From Candidatus Puniceispirillum sp. (GTDB taxonomy: Bacteria > Pseudomonadota > Alphaproteobacteria > Puniceispirillales > Puniceispirillaceae), in contig JADHOR010000019.1 in assembly GCA_016778895.1 (NCBI GenBank), forward strand, positions 1-33,409: DNA of 33,409 bases, in the 5' to 3' direction. The notes beneath the pieces are model-generated. The model saw only the letters and a program-made list of their open reading frames with translations, was not told the DNA's origin and did no database searches. The translations under genes were made by a program, and so were the position numbers. Shown piece by piece: positions 16,867 through 24,577 of the stretch; position 1 is the first letter of the stretch, and every line of letters begins with the position of its first letter.

Positions 16867-17712
16867 ATGCCAAACGCAGCACATAAAATTGCCTTTCAGG
16901 GCGTTCCGGGGGCCTATTCGCACATGGCGTGTCAGGCTGTTATGCCGAACATGGAACCGGTTCCGTGCGCGTCTTTTGAGATTATGCTGACCGAAGTACA
17001 GGAAGGCCGGGCAAAACTTGCTATGGTGCCGGTTGAGAATTCGACTGCTGGCCGGGTTGCAGATATTCACCATCTGTTACCATCATCAGGTCTGTATATT
17101 ATCGGCGAACATTTTCACAGGGTAAATCATCACATCATGGCGCCGCGGGGGGCGACGCTCGACAGGCTGACCCATGTTCACAGCCATGCGCAAGGTCTGG
17201 CACAATGCCGCGAGCGCATTCGCAACCTTGGCCTGACGCCAGTTATGCATCCTGACACCGCAGGCGCCGCCAAAGATGTTGGTGCTGCTGGTAATCCTAA
17301 GGTCGGGGCGATCGCCTCGCGGCTGGCAGCCGAGATCTATGACCTCGATATATTGTTTGAATCAGCCGAGGATGATGAGCATAACACCACACGCTTTTTG
17401 CTAATGTCGGCAACGCCAGAACTACCTGAACGCGGCGGTGCAATGATGACCACGCTGGTCTTTCAACTCCGCAGCGTTCCGGCAGCGCTGTACAAGGCCC
17501 TTGGCGGATTTGCCACAAATGGCATCAATCTGACCAAGCTCGAATCCTACATACGGGCTGGTGTTGCCGAGAAGGCGCAATTCTATATGGATGTTCAGGC
17601 ACATATTGATGATCCGGCGATGCAGAACGCGATGGAAGAATTGCGCTTTTACTGCACTAAGGATGAGGTTCATGTTCTTGGCACCTATGCGGCAAGTCCG
17701 GCGCGGGCATAA
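16867..17712 (+). CDS. pheA: Prephenate dehydratase
   Basis: This monofunctional enzyme converts prephenate to phenylpyruvate for phenylalanine synthesis. The 281-residue product contains IAFQGVPGAYSHMA at the N terminus, PVENSTAGRV (55-64) and the catalytic-loop Thr-Arg-Phe (175-177). A C-terminal ACT domain follows, with GALYKALGGFA-like and INLTKLESYI elements; the last is the alphaproteobacterial version of the ESRP phenylalanine-binding motif. There is no chorismate mutase domain. ATG 16867 has AAAGGA close upstream; the in-frame ATG at 16819 adds 16 non-conserved residues. Feedback inhibition by phenylalanine through the ACT domain is expected from the family. Confidence 0.95.
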   Translation: MPNAAHKIAFQGVPGAYSHMACQAVMPNMEPVPCASFEIMLTEVQEGRAKLAMVPVENSTAGRVADIHHLLPSSGLYIIGEHFHRVNHHIMAPRGATLDRLTHVHSHAQGLAQCRERIRNLGLTPVMHPDTAGAAKDVGAAGNPKVGAIASRLAAEIYDLDILFESAEDDEHNTTRFLLMSATPELPERGGAMMTTLVFQLRSVPAALYKALGGFATNGINLTKLESYIRAGVAEKAQFYMDVQAHIDDPAMQNAMEELRFYCTKDEVHVLGTYAASPARA

Positions 17713-17719
17713 CCGGCCA

Positions 17720-17774
17720 CCAGCAGCCGATATGAGATTGCTGGACTTGCATATCGGAAAACCCTGATTTTTTT
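17720..17774 (+). terminator. Terminator-like hairpin after pheA, with an alternative pairing
   Basis: A perfect 8-bp inverted repeat CCGATATG (17727-17734) and CATATCGG (17750-17757) lies just after the pheA stop and is followed by seven T at 17768-17774. The ten-base gap before the T-run is long for an intrinsic terminator. A competing stem CCAGCA (17720-17725) with TGCTGG (17739-17744) shares bases with the first hairpin loop. Confidence 0.55.
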
Positions 17775-17806
17775 CAGCTATCGCCGTGCTCTTGACGATA
17801 AAAAAC

Positions 17807-17835
17807 TTGTCCAAGCCGCCGCTTTGTTTCATACA
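17807..17835 (+). promoter_or_regulatory. Predicted promoter of the SRP RNA gene
   Basis: TTGTCC (17807-17812) and CATACA (17830-17835) are spaced by 17 bases, and the expected start seven bases downstream coincides with the 5' base of the SRP RNA stem near 17842. The hexamers are imperfect, so the positional agreement is the main support. Confidence 0.45.
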
Positions 17836-17840
17836 GTTAA

Positions 17841-17936
17841 ACAGGAAGGCTGGGTGGACGTTGCCCCTGTCGATCCGGTCAGATCCGAGAGGAAGCAGCC
17901 GAGGTGGGATGTTTACGGGTCATTCAGTCTTCCACC
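17841..17936 (+). ncRNA. ffs: Signal recognition particle 4.5S-type RNA
   Basis: The apical domain is the diagnostic SRP motif: GGTCAG at 17877-17882, the tetraloop region, and AGGAAGCAGCC ending at 17900, which forms the symmetric and asymmetric internal loops that bind Ffh. The ends pair as GGAAGGCTG (17844-17852) with CAGTCTTCC (17925-17933), one G-U included, giving a hairpin of about 90-95 bases. This is the length of the small bacterial SRP RNA. Its position just upstream of dnaX is the usual alphaproteobacterial site. It would act with Ffh and FtsY in co-translational targeting of membrane proteins. Exact ends are approximate. Confidence 0.9.
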
Positions 17937-18153
17937 GCCCTTTGGCGTTTGGCGGATCGCGGGCTGCGGTTACTATTCCCCCGATAGCAGGGATTAGAAA
18001 CAGGATCAGTGGATCAGTGAGATCTTGCGCTGCCACACGGCACCATCCGCAACCGACCCGATCAGTCGCAGATATTTTTTGGGTGACCATGAGTTAAGAG
18101 ACCGCAGTTAAAAGACAAGAGACTGCAAGAAAAAGATAGGTGTTTACCAGCCA
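17937..18153 (+). other. Non-coding gap between SRP RNA and dnaX
   Basis: I see no gene here. A weak CCGCC/GGCGG hairpin just after the SRP RNA has no T-run. Further on is a perfect 8-base tandem duplication GGATCAGT (18003-18010 and 18011-18018), and two AAGAGAC-type words near 18100-18125. The dnaX ATG at 18154 has only a distant AGG as ribosome-binding site. Confidence 0.5.
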
Positions 18154-19944
18154 ATGACTGACACCGCCAAGCCAGCTTATCGCGTATTGGCACGCAAATA
18201 TCGCCCCGAGACGTTTTCCGAATTGATTGGTCAGGATGCGCTTGTTCGCACGCTTGGCAATGCGTTGTCACTTGGCCGGCTGGCGCATGCTTTTGTGCTG
18301 ACCGGTGTTCGCGGTATTGGCAAAACATCGACTGCCCGCCTACTTGCCAGGGGCTTGAATTGTATTGGACCCGATGGCAATGGCGATGCCACGCTGGAAC
18401 CTTGCGGTGCGTGCGAGCCATGCCGTTCAATCACCCAAGGCCGCAATGTTGATGTTCTGGAAATTGATGCGGCAAGCCATACCGGCGTTGACGATGCGCG
18501 TGAAATTATTGAAGGGGTTGGTTATCGCCCCGTCTCGGCACGCTATAAAATCTACATCATTGACGAAGTGCATATGATGTCGAAAAGCGCGTTCAACGCC
18601 CTGCTGAAGACATTGGAAGAACCACCTGATGCAGTGAAATTCATCTTTGCCACAACCGAGATCAGAAAAGTGCCAGTGACGATCCTATCGCGCTGCCAGC
18701 GTTATGATCTTCGCCGGGTTCCAGCGGCCATGCTGGCCAGCCACCTCTGGATGATCTGCCAGCGCGAGTCAATCGAGGCTGATAAGGATGCGTTGGCCGC
18801 GATTGCGCGCGCAGCCGAAGGCTCAGTTCGTGATGCGTTGTCTTTGCTTGATCAGGCTGCCGCCATGACTGCCGATAAGCTAACGAACGATATGGTTGCC
18901 GCTATGCTTGGCCGGCCCGGGCGGCGCGAATCGCAGACCTTACTGACCGCGGCGCTGGCTGGTGATGCGACAACTGCACTGGCTGCGTTTGCCGCGGCCT
19001 ATAGCCGCGGCGCCGAACCTGAAATGCTGGTCAGTGATCTGCTTGATTTGATTCATCTTGCCAGTATGCAGGCCGCCGGCGGCAGTGATGAGGCGGTGAT
19101 CGAAAGCGAGCGCGAGATGATCACCAGCCTTGCCTCTAGCGGAATTGCCCGCCTTGGGCGTGCCTGGCAGTTAATGCTGAAGGGGCATGGCGAGTTAGGA
19201 CAAGCGCCTAATCCAGCTGCCGCTTGTGAGATGCTGATTATCCGGTTGGCTCATGCCGCCCAAATGCCAACGCCGGGCGAATTGATGCAAAAACTACCAA
19301 CTGCCAGCACCCCGGCGGCAATAACAACAGCAGGAGCCAGTGTCGCACCACAACCAAAAAACCCAAGCGCTGCGGCAACAATCAGCCAAACCACCGCCGG
19401 GAACTTTGATCAAACGCCGGCCAAAGCCAGCACGGCGACCAATCCGGCGGCCGTGCCAATTGTCCCTCAGATGGTAGAGCCGTCCACTTCTAAGACACCA
19501 CCAGCGCCGGACTCGCTTGTCGATATTGTTGCGCTGGCCGAGACCAATGGGGAAATGCTGCTGGCGGCGCGCATTCGCAATCATGTGCAACTTGTTTCCC
19601 TGAAACCCTGTAATCTGCAGATCAGTCTGGTGGGGAGTGCGCCAGATCAGCTGGCAGGTGATATCGCGCGTTACCTCAGCCAATGGACCGGTCAGCGCTG
19701 GCTGGTTTCATTAGCCGAGTCTGGCGGCGAGAAAACCCTTGCCGAGCAGCAGCGGGATGCCAACGAGAAGCTGCGCGATACGATTGCCAGCGAACCTTTG
19801 GTTGCTCAAATTCTTGAAATTTTCCCCGGTGCCATTATTGATGAAGTCAAAGCCAGCCAAGCCGCAGATCCCGATATTCTGGCCGGTTATGATGGGGCTT
19901 TAGACACCGAACAGGATACCGATGATGAGGAGATCTCAAAATGA
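18154..19944 (+). CDS. dnaX: DNA polymerase III subunits gamma and tau
   Basis: DnaX is the ATPase of the sliding-clamp loader and, as tau, bridges the polymerases and helicase. The 596-residue protein has a Walker A GVRGIGKTST (residues 51-60), a four-Cys zinc site (Cys70, 84, 87, 90), Walker B IIDEVHM (Asp137-Glu138), the ATTEIRKVPVTILSRCQ sensor/SRC region, and domain III to about 375. A Pro/Ala/Thr-rich linker (about 380-450) leads to a tau-like C-terminal domain. At the linker the frame contains a potential -1 slippery heptamer, listed separately. Its stop overlaps the ybaB start in ATGA. dnaX-ybaB-recR is a classic operon. Confidence 0.96.
   Translation: MTDTAKPAYRVLARKYRPETFSELIGQDALVRTLGNALSLGRLAHAFVLTGVRGIGKTSTARLLARGLNCIGPDGNGDATLEPCGACEPCRSITQGRNVDVLEIDAASHTGVDDAREIIEGVGYRPVSARYKIYIIDEVHMMSKSAFNALLKTLEEPPDAVKFIFATTEIRKVPVTILSRCQRYDLRRVPAAMLASHLWMICQRESIEADKDALAAIARAAEGSVRDALSLLDQAAAMTADKLTNDMVAAMLGRPGRRESQTLLTAALAGDATTALAAFAAAYSRGAEPEMLVSDLLDLIHLASMQAAGGSDEAVIESEREMITSLASSGIARLGRAWQLMLKGHGELGQAPNPAAACEMLIIRLAHAAQMPTPGELMQKLPTASTPAAITTAGASVAPQPKNPSAAATISQTTAGNFDQTPAKASTATNPAAVPIVPQMVEPSTSKTPPAPDSLVDIVALAETNGEMLLAARIRNHVQLVSLKPCNLQISLVGSAPDQLAGDIARYLSQWTGQRWLVSLAESGGEKTLAEQQRDANEKLRDTIASEPLVAQILEIFPGAIIDEVKASQAADPDILAGYDGALDTEQDTDDEEISK
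19332..19362 (+). promoter_or_regulatory. Possible programmed -1 frameshift site in dnaX
   Basis: The heptamer A-AAA-AAC (19356-19362) is read in the zero frame as CCA AAA AAC (codons 401-403), the phase required for -1 slippage. A Shine-Dalgarno-like AGGAG lies upstream at 19332-19336. After slipping, the new frame meets TGA about 15 codons after the CCC codon at 19362. The spacing to AGGAG (19 bases) is longer than in E. coli dnaX, and no strong downstream stem is evident. Confidence 0.35.
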
Positions 19945-20267
19945 TGCGCAATATGGCAGGCATGATGAAAAAAGTGCAGGAAATGCAAGCCCGTATGGAA
20001 ACAATGCAGGCCGACCTTGCCGAAATGGAATTTACTGCAATGGTTGGTGGTGGCGCGGTAAGCGCAACGGTTAATGGCGAGGGCAAGCTGCTGAAATTAC
20101 AGCTGGACCCCGATGCTTTAGACCCGAATGAAGCCGATATGTTGGAAGATATGATTTGCCTCGCGACGAACAATGCGCTGGATCAGGCAACAGCCGAGAA
20201 GGCCCGTATTATGAAAGACATTACTGGCGGCTTGCCACTGCCGCCCGGTATGAATTTACCATTCTAG
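19941..20267 (+). CDS. ybaB: YbaB/EbfC family nucleoid-associated protein
   Basis: This 108-residue protein begins with [31 protein letters not shown], the amphipathic Met-rich helix of the family. It continues with the [25 protein letters not shown] strand region and the helix that completes the tweezer-like dimer. Members bind DNA non-specifically and have been tied to RecFOR-dependent repair. The start lies within the dnaX stop (ATGA) behind GAGGAG, so it is efficiently coupled. recR follows after one base. Identification is secure; the cellular role is only generally known. Confidence 0.95.
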   Translation: MMRNMAGMMKKVQEMQARMETMQADLAEMEFTAMVGGGAVSATVNGEGKLLKLQLDPDALDPNEADMLEDMICLATNNALDQATAEKARIMKDITGGLPLPPGMNLPF

Positions 20268-20268
20268 G

Positions 20269-20865
20269 ATGCATGACTCGCTTGAAAATCTGATCCGTAG
20301 GCTTGGTCGTCTGCCCGGACTTGGTCCGCGGTCGGCGCGGCGTGCGGTTTTATTTCTGTTGAAAAACCGTGACCGGCTAATGGTGCCACTTGCCGAGGAA
20401 CTGCACGAAGTTGCCAGTAATGTTCGGGCTTGTGTTGAATGCGGTAACCTTGACATTACCGACCGATGCAGCATCTGCGCTGACAACCGCCGCGACCGCA
20501 GCCGCATTTGTGTGGTTGAGGATGTTGGCGATCTGTGGGCGATGGAACGCGCCGCGGTTTATCGCGGGCTATATCATGTTTTAGGTGGAACACTCAGCGC
20601 GCTTGACGGACGCGGGCCAGAGGATTTGCATATTGACCGGCTAATCCGCCGCGCCAGTACTGACGAAATAACAGAAGTGATTCTCGCGCTGTCGGCGACC
20701 GTTGATGGGCAAACCACCGCACATTATATTGGCGAGAAACTGGCCGGCCTGTCATTGGAAATCACCAGGCTGGCGCATGGCATGCCTGTTGGCGGTGAGC
20801 TAGATTACCTTGATGACGGCACATTGGCACAAGCACTCAAAGCCCGTACCAAGCTAGAGCTATAA
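20269..20865 (+). CDS. recR: Recombination mediator protein RecR
   Basis: RecR works with RecO and RecF to load RecA on gapped DNA. The 198-residue protein has the N-terminal helix-hairpin-helix [20 protein letters not shown] and a C4 zinc finger (Cys55, Cys58, Cys67, Cys70). A TOPRIM domain follows, beginning [15 protein letters not shown] with [21 protein letters not shown], and a C-terminal segment THYIG-like TAHYIGEKL with [19 protein letters not shown]. It starts one base after the ybaB stop. Length and motifs are all standard. Its stop faces that of rmuC only four bases away. Confidence 0.97.
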   Translation: MHDSLENLIRRLGRLPGLGPRSARRAVLFLLKNRDRLMVPLAEELHEVASNVRACVECGNLDITDRCSICADNRRDRSRICVVEDVGDLWAMERAAVYRGLYHVLGGTLSALDGRGPEDLHIDRLIRRASTDEITEVILALSATVDGQTTAHYIGEKLAGLSLEITRLAHGMPVGGELDYLDDGTLAQALKARTKLEL

Positions 20866-20869
20866 GCCT

Positions 20870-21946
20870 CTAGCTGATCAGATTGGGCTTCGGTGCGGCA
20901 GCTGCGGCAGGTGTAGCCTGATCAGCATCCAGCACCTCAATCTCCTCAATCTTGTCGCCCCGCGAGACAATCTTACGTGTTGAGGTTTGAATATCTGAGA
21001 TATCTTTTTCGGCCTGGGAAAAATGCGTTGCCAGCTTGCCAACACGCTCTTCGAGGCGATGGACATCCTTCATCATCAAATCGACCTGTGTCTGGATCAA
21101 ACCCGCCGCTTCATGCATACGGGCATCGCGCAAGATCGCCCTGACTGTGTGCAATAGCAGCATCAGATTATCAGGCCCCGCCATATAGACTCGCGCCTTG
21201 CGGCTCGCCTCAACCAGCTTTGGCAACTGAATATTGATTTCTGCGTAGACCGACTCTGACGGCAGAAACAGAATGGCACTTTCAGCAGTTTCGCCCGGGA
21301 TAATATATTTTTCGGCGATATCCTGAATGTGTTTTTTAACATCCGAATCCAGCAAACGCCGCGCCGCCTCACGTTCGGCGTCATTTTCCGCACCAGTCAG
21401 CCGCCGATAGGCCTCAAGCGGAAATTTCGAGTCAATCGCAATTGGTCCGGGCGGGTTAGGTAGCCGCAGCAGACAATCAACCCGGCGACCATTGCCAAGT
21501 GTGGCCTGAAAATCAAACGCATTTTCCGGCAAGGCATCACGCACAAGATTTTCCAGCTGCACCTCGCCAAAACTACCGCGCGCCTGTTTGTTTGAAAGGA
21601 TATTTTGCAGCTGTGTTACCTGATTGCTCAGGGCAGAAATATGGGTGTTTGCCTCGGTGATTACTGCCAGCTTTTCGGCCATGCCGGTCAATGATTTGGT
21701 TGTGCGTTCATTCTGATCACGTAGCGATTGCTCCAGCCGATTGCCAAGTCTTCCCTCACTTTGAGCCATCTGCTCGGCGATTAGCCGTTGCAATTCATTG
21801 GATTGGCTTGCCATCTGGGCAAGCTGGCCGCGCAACTCGGCAAAATCCTGACCGTTTTCTGGTGTCCGGCCACGCCGAAATAGCAACAGCCCCAGCAATA
21901 TCACGCCCACGAGGGCTAGGATCAGTATCATTTCTGTGCTGGTCAT
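20870..21946 (-). CDS. rmuC: DNA recombination protein RmuC
   Basis: This 358-residue protein has an N-terminal transmembrane helix (about 6-22), a coiled coil of about 100 residues (Gln/Glu/Arg-rich), then the RmuC nuclease-fold core. Diagnostic blocks are GSFGEVQLENLVRDALPENAF, VDCLLRLPNPPGPIAIDSKFPLEAYRRL, FLPSESVYAEI, and VYMAGPDNLMLLLHTV. RmuC limits DNA inversions and has been proposed to cleave foreign or recombining DNA, with Asp/Ser/Lys of the IDSKFP segment in the active site. ATG 21946 is preceded by TAGGTGA and is preferred over the in-frame codon at 21982. The gene is divergent from def and convergent with recR. Confidence 0.93.
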   Translation of the reverse strand: MTSTEMILILALVGVILLGLLLFRRGRTPENGQDFAELRGQLAQMASQSNELQRLIAEQMAQSEGRLGNRLEQSLRDQNERTTKSLTGMAEKLAVITEANTHISALSNQVTQLQNILSNKQARGSFGEVQLENLVRDALPENAFDFQATLGNGRRVDCLLRLPNPPGPIAIDSKFPLEAYRRLTGAENDAEREAARRLLDSDVKKHIQDIAEKYIIPGETAESAILFLPSESVYAEINIQLPKLVEASRKARVYMAGPDNLMLLLHTVRAILRDARMHEAAGLIQTQVDLMMKDVHRLEERVGKLATHFSQAEKDISDIQTSTRKIVSRGDKIEEIEVLDADQATPAAAAAPKPNLIS

Positions 21947-21990
21947 TTTATCACCTACATAGCCCCTGCCCGGTAAAGCCATTCGCCTTT

Positions 21991-22022
21991 AAATATACTA
22001 TCGATCAAATATACTACTGATC
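21991..22022. repeat. 16-bp tandem repeat upstream of rmuC
   Basis: AAATATACTATCGATC (21991-22006) is followed immediately by AAATATACTACTGATC (22007-22022), 14 of 16 identical, then a partial third copy AAACATGC. On the minus strand each unit offers a TTGATC -35-like and a TAGTAT/TATATT -10-like word, so the repeat may duplicate promoter elements for rmuC or be an operator pair. Confidence 0.65.
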
Positions 22023-22035
22023 AAACATGCTTTCA

Positions 22036-22056
22036 GGCAGGTCTCATCATCCTGCC
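22036..22056. promoter_or_regulatory. Perfect 6-bp inverted repeat GGCAGG/CCTGCC
   Basis: GGCAGG (22036-22041) and CCTGCC (22051-22056) are separated by nine bases between the divergent rmuC and def genes. The 21-base symmetric span is the size of a typical dimeric repressor site, but a chance hairpin is equally possible. No T-run follows on either strand. Confidence 0.3.
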
Positions 22057-22225
22057 CAAGCCAAGTTTGCCACGCTAGCAACTTGACTGCAACGACACCA
22101 TCTTCTAATCCATGAAAGCAGAACAACCCACCGTGGGGTGACAGGGTATTTTGCCCGTCATATCAGCCATTTTCGATTGGCCATATTCACATATTGGTCG
22201 CGTGCATATTTAGGAAATTTCGATC

Positions 22226-22756
22226 ATGCCAGCCACTGCCAAACTTATACCAATTATCAAAGTGCCGGATCCGGTTTTGCGCAAAGTCGCAACATCGGTT
22301 GCCGAAATCACCGACGGCACGCGTCAATTGCTGGATGATATGGCAGCGACAATGTATGATGCACCCGGCATCGGGCTTGCCGCACCGCAGGTTAATATCA
22401 GCCAGCGTATTATCGTCATGGATTGTGGTAAGGATGAAAACCCTGAGCTGTTCAAGATGATCAACCCGGAGATCATTAGCCAGTCAGATGTACTTTCGGT
22501 GCTTGAGGAAGGCTGTCTGTCAATTCCTGATCAAACGGCAGATGTTGAACGGCCGGCCGAGGTCGAAGTCCGCTATCTAGACGAGAACGGCAAAAGTCAA
22601 TCACTGTTCGCAACCGGATTATTGGCGGCCTGTGTTCAGCATGAAATTGACCATTTAAACGGGGTATTGTTTGTCGATCATATTTCACGACTGAAACGTG
22701 ATATGATCCTGCGCCGGGTTATGAAGGAAATGCGTCAATCCGCGTCAAGCAACTAA
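22226..22756 (+). CDS. def: Peptide deformylase
   Basis: This iron-dependent enzyme removes the formyl group from nascent N-terminal formyl-methionine. All three family motifs are present in the 176-residue protein: GIGLAAPQ (48-55), EGCLS (95-99, metal ligand Cys97) and QHEIDH (138-143, ligands His139 and His143, catalytic Glu140). The ATG at 22226 has AGGAA nine bases upstream. It is followed by fmt after 13 bases, pairing the enzymes that add and remove the formyl group. The length and motif set are those of the type found in Gram-negative bacteria. Confidence 0.97.
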   Translation: MPATAKLIPIIKVPDPVLRKVATSVAEITDGTRQLLDDMAATMYDAPGIGLAAPQVNISQRIIVMDCGKDENPELFKMINPEIISQSDVLSVLEEGCLSIPDQTADVERPAEVEVRYLDENGKSQSLFATGLLAACVQHEIDHLNGVLFVDHISRLKRDMILRRVMKEMRQSASSN

Positions 22757-22769
22757 TCGGGGGCCAAAT

Positions 22770-23816
22770 ATGACTGCCTCGCATTCAGCCGCCATGCTCG
22801 GCCCTAGTAACGGCCGGCAGCATCATTCGGGCGTCAGGCAACGCATTGTCTTCATGGGCAGTCCGGCATTTGCCATTCCCACGCTTGATCGGCTTGTCAA
22901 AACCCACGATGTTTGCGCCGTCTATAGCCAGCCAGCGAAAAAGTCGGGCCGCGGCATGAAAACAAAAGACGTTCCGGTTGCAGCCTATGCAAACGCCTTA
23001 AACCTCCCACTATTTACTCCAACACATCTGAAATCTACCGATATTGAGGCGCAGCTTGCCGGGCATGAGGCTGATTTGTTTGTCGTTGTCGCCTATGGAT
23101 TAATACTGCCAAGATCAATTCTGGAGATCCCCCGGCTTGGCTGTTTGAACGGCCATGCCTCACTATTGCCGCGCTGGCGTGGAGCAGCCCCAATCCAACG
23201 CGCAATCGAAGCTGGTGACACTGAAACCGGCATTTCCGCGATGCTAATGGAAGCCGGCCTTGATACCGGGCCGGTTGTTTGCAGCCAACGCACTCCGATT
23301 AGCAAAAGCGACACCGCCGGAAGCCTGCATGACCGGTTGGCCACGTTGACCGCAACCTGTCTTGGCGAGGTTATTGACGGCGCCCCCACTAGCCTGGCAG
23401 CCCCGATCCCGCAGCCCGATGACGGGGTGATCTACGCGGCTAAAATCACCTCTGATGATGCGATGATCGACTGGCAACAACCAGCCAGCATACTTGATTG
23501 TCATATCCGTGCCTTTACGCCCTATCCGGGAGCGTGGTGTGGTGGGCCAAAGGGACGGTTGCGTATTCTTGAGGCGCATCCGGTGCCTCGACCCGCCGAA
23601 CATATGGCAGCTGATGCGGGAATCTTTCTTGGTAAAGATTCGGGTAGCAAACATTGCGAAAGCAACATGATGATTGCGTGCAGTGAGGGTGCGCTGGCGA
23701 TCACCCGCGTACAACCAGCAGGAAAAAAACCTATGTTGGCCGTTGATTTTTTAAATGGCGCAGGGCTGAAAATTGGCGATCATCTGCAATCAGAAACCGG
23801 CATATCAAACCTATGA
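22770..23816 (+). CDS. fmt: Methionyl-tRNA formyltransferase
   Basis: Fmt formylates initiator Met-tRNA using 10-formyl-tetrahydrofolate. The 348-residue protein contains RIVFMGSPAFAIPTL, GRGMKTKDVPV (the flexible loop that reads the acceptor stem), and VVAYGLILPRSIL. The catalytic set is Asn127, His129 (GHASLLPRWRGAAPIQRAI) and Asp165 (LDTGPVV). A C-terminal OB-like domain follows. Compared with E. coli it has about 20 extra N-terminal residues of low complexity (Ser/His/Gly-rich). An ATG at 22794 would remove eight of them, so the exact start is a little uncertain. The stop overlaps truA in ATGA. Confidence 0.95.
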   Translation: MTASHSAAMLGPSNGRQHHSGVRQRIVFMGSPAFAIPTLDRLVKTHDVCAVYSQPAKKSGRGMKTKDVPVAAYANALNLPLFTPTHLKSTDIEAQLAGHEADLFVVVAYGLILPRSILEIPRLGCLNGHASLLPRWRGAAPIQRAIEAGDTETGISAMLMEAGLDTGPVVCSQRTPISKSDTAGSLHDRLATLTATCLGEVIDGAPTSLAAPIPQPDDGVIYAAKITSDDAMIDWQQPASILDCHIRAFTPYPGAWCGGPKGRLRILEAHPVPRPAEHMAADAGIFLGKDSGSKHCESNMMIACSEGALAITRVQPAGKKPMLAVDFLNGAGLKIGDHLQSETGISNL

Positions 23817-24577
23817 CGCGGCGTATTCTCATCACCATTGAATATGATGGCAGCCCTTTTGCCGGTTGGCAGCGCCAGGATAATGGCGACACGGTTCAGG
23901 CCAGAATTGAAGATGCGGCAGCGGCCTTTTTGCTGGCACCTGTGGCGGTTGCTGGTGCCGGGCGGACAGACTCCGGCGTTCACGCAACCCAGCAGGCTGC
24001 GCATCTTGACGTTCCCGATAAATTCAACGCAAATCGCGTGATGGAGGCACTGAATGCGCATCTTACCCATGTGCCAATTAGCATTCGGAGCGCCATAGAG
24101 GTTCCGGCTGATTTCCATGCCCGCTTCAGCGCCATTAGCCGGCGCTATCTATACCGGATATTGCCCCGCCGCCAGCCGCCTGCACTTGATGCTGGGCGAG
24201 TCTGGCATCACAAGCACCCCCTTGATGCCGCACGTATGGCAATCGCGGCCAAACATCTTGTCGGTCGGCATGATTTTTCCAGCTTTCGGGCCAGGCAATG
24301 TCAGGCTCAGTCACCGATCCGCACGCTTGATCGTCTCGATGTTGAAATGGCAGGCGATGAAATTCATCTTCATGTCGAGGCGCGTTCATTTCTGCATCAT
24401 CAGGTGCGCAACATCACCGGCACGTTGGCACTGGTCGGAACCGGAAAATGGCAGCCCGATGATGTCAAAGCCGCATTATATGCCGCCAACCGCAGTGCCG
24501 CAGGCCCAACAGCCCCGCCACAAGGCCTTTACCTTACTGGCGTTTATTACCCACCAATTGCCGGTAGTCGGGACTGA
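23813..24577 (+). CDS. truA: tRNA pseudouridine(38-40) synthase
   Basis: TruA makes pseudouridine at positions 38-40 of the tRNA anticodon arm. The 254-residue protein starts with RILITIEYDGSPFAGWQRQ and has the catalytic Asp53 in AGAGRTDSGVHATQQ. It also has FHARFSAISRRYLYRIL, and RSFLHHQVRNITGTLALVGTGKW near the end. It is coupled to fmt by a four-base overlap. Its last 31 bases overlap antisense with the end of the small membrane-protein gene, so the two transcripts converge without room for a terminator between them. Confidence 0.96.
   Translation: MTRRILITIEYDGSPFAGWQRQDNGDTVQARIEDAAAAFLLAPVAVAGAGRTDSGVHATQQAAHLDVPDKFNANRVMEALNAHLTHVPISIRSAIEVPADFHARFSAISRRYLYRILPRRQPPALDAGRVWHHKHPLDAARMAIAAKHLVGRHDFSSFRARQCQAQSPIRTLDRLDVEMAGDEIHLHVEARSFLHHQVRNITGTLALVGTGKWQPDDVKAALYAANRSAAGPTAPPQGLYLTGVYYPPIAGSRD

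Noticed and set aside
17938-17960. CCGCC/GGCGG hairpin as an SRP RNA terminator
   Set aside because: The stem is only five base pairs and has no T-run after it.
21991-22060. AT-rich repeats between rmuC and def as a replication origin
   Set aside because: I found no DnaA-box-like TTATCCACA words and the gene neighbourhood is not one typical of origins.
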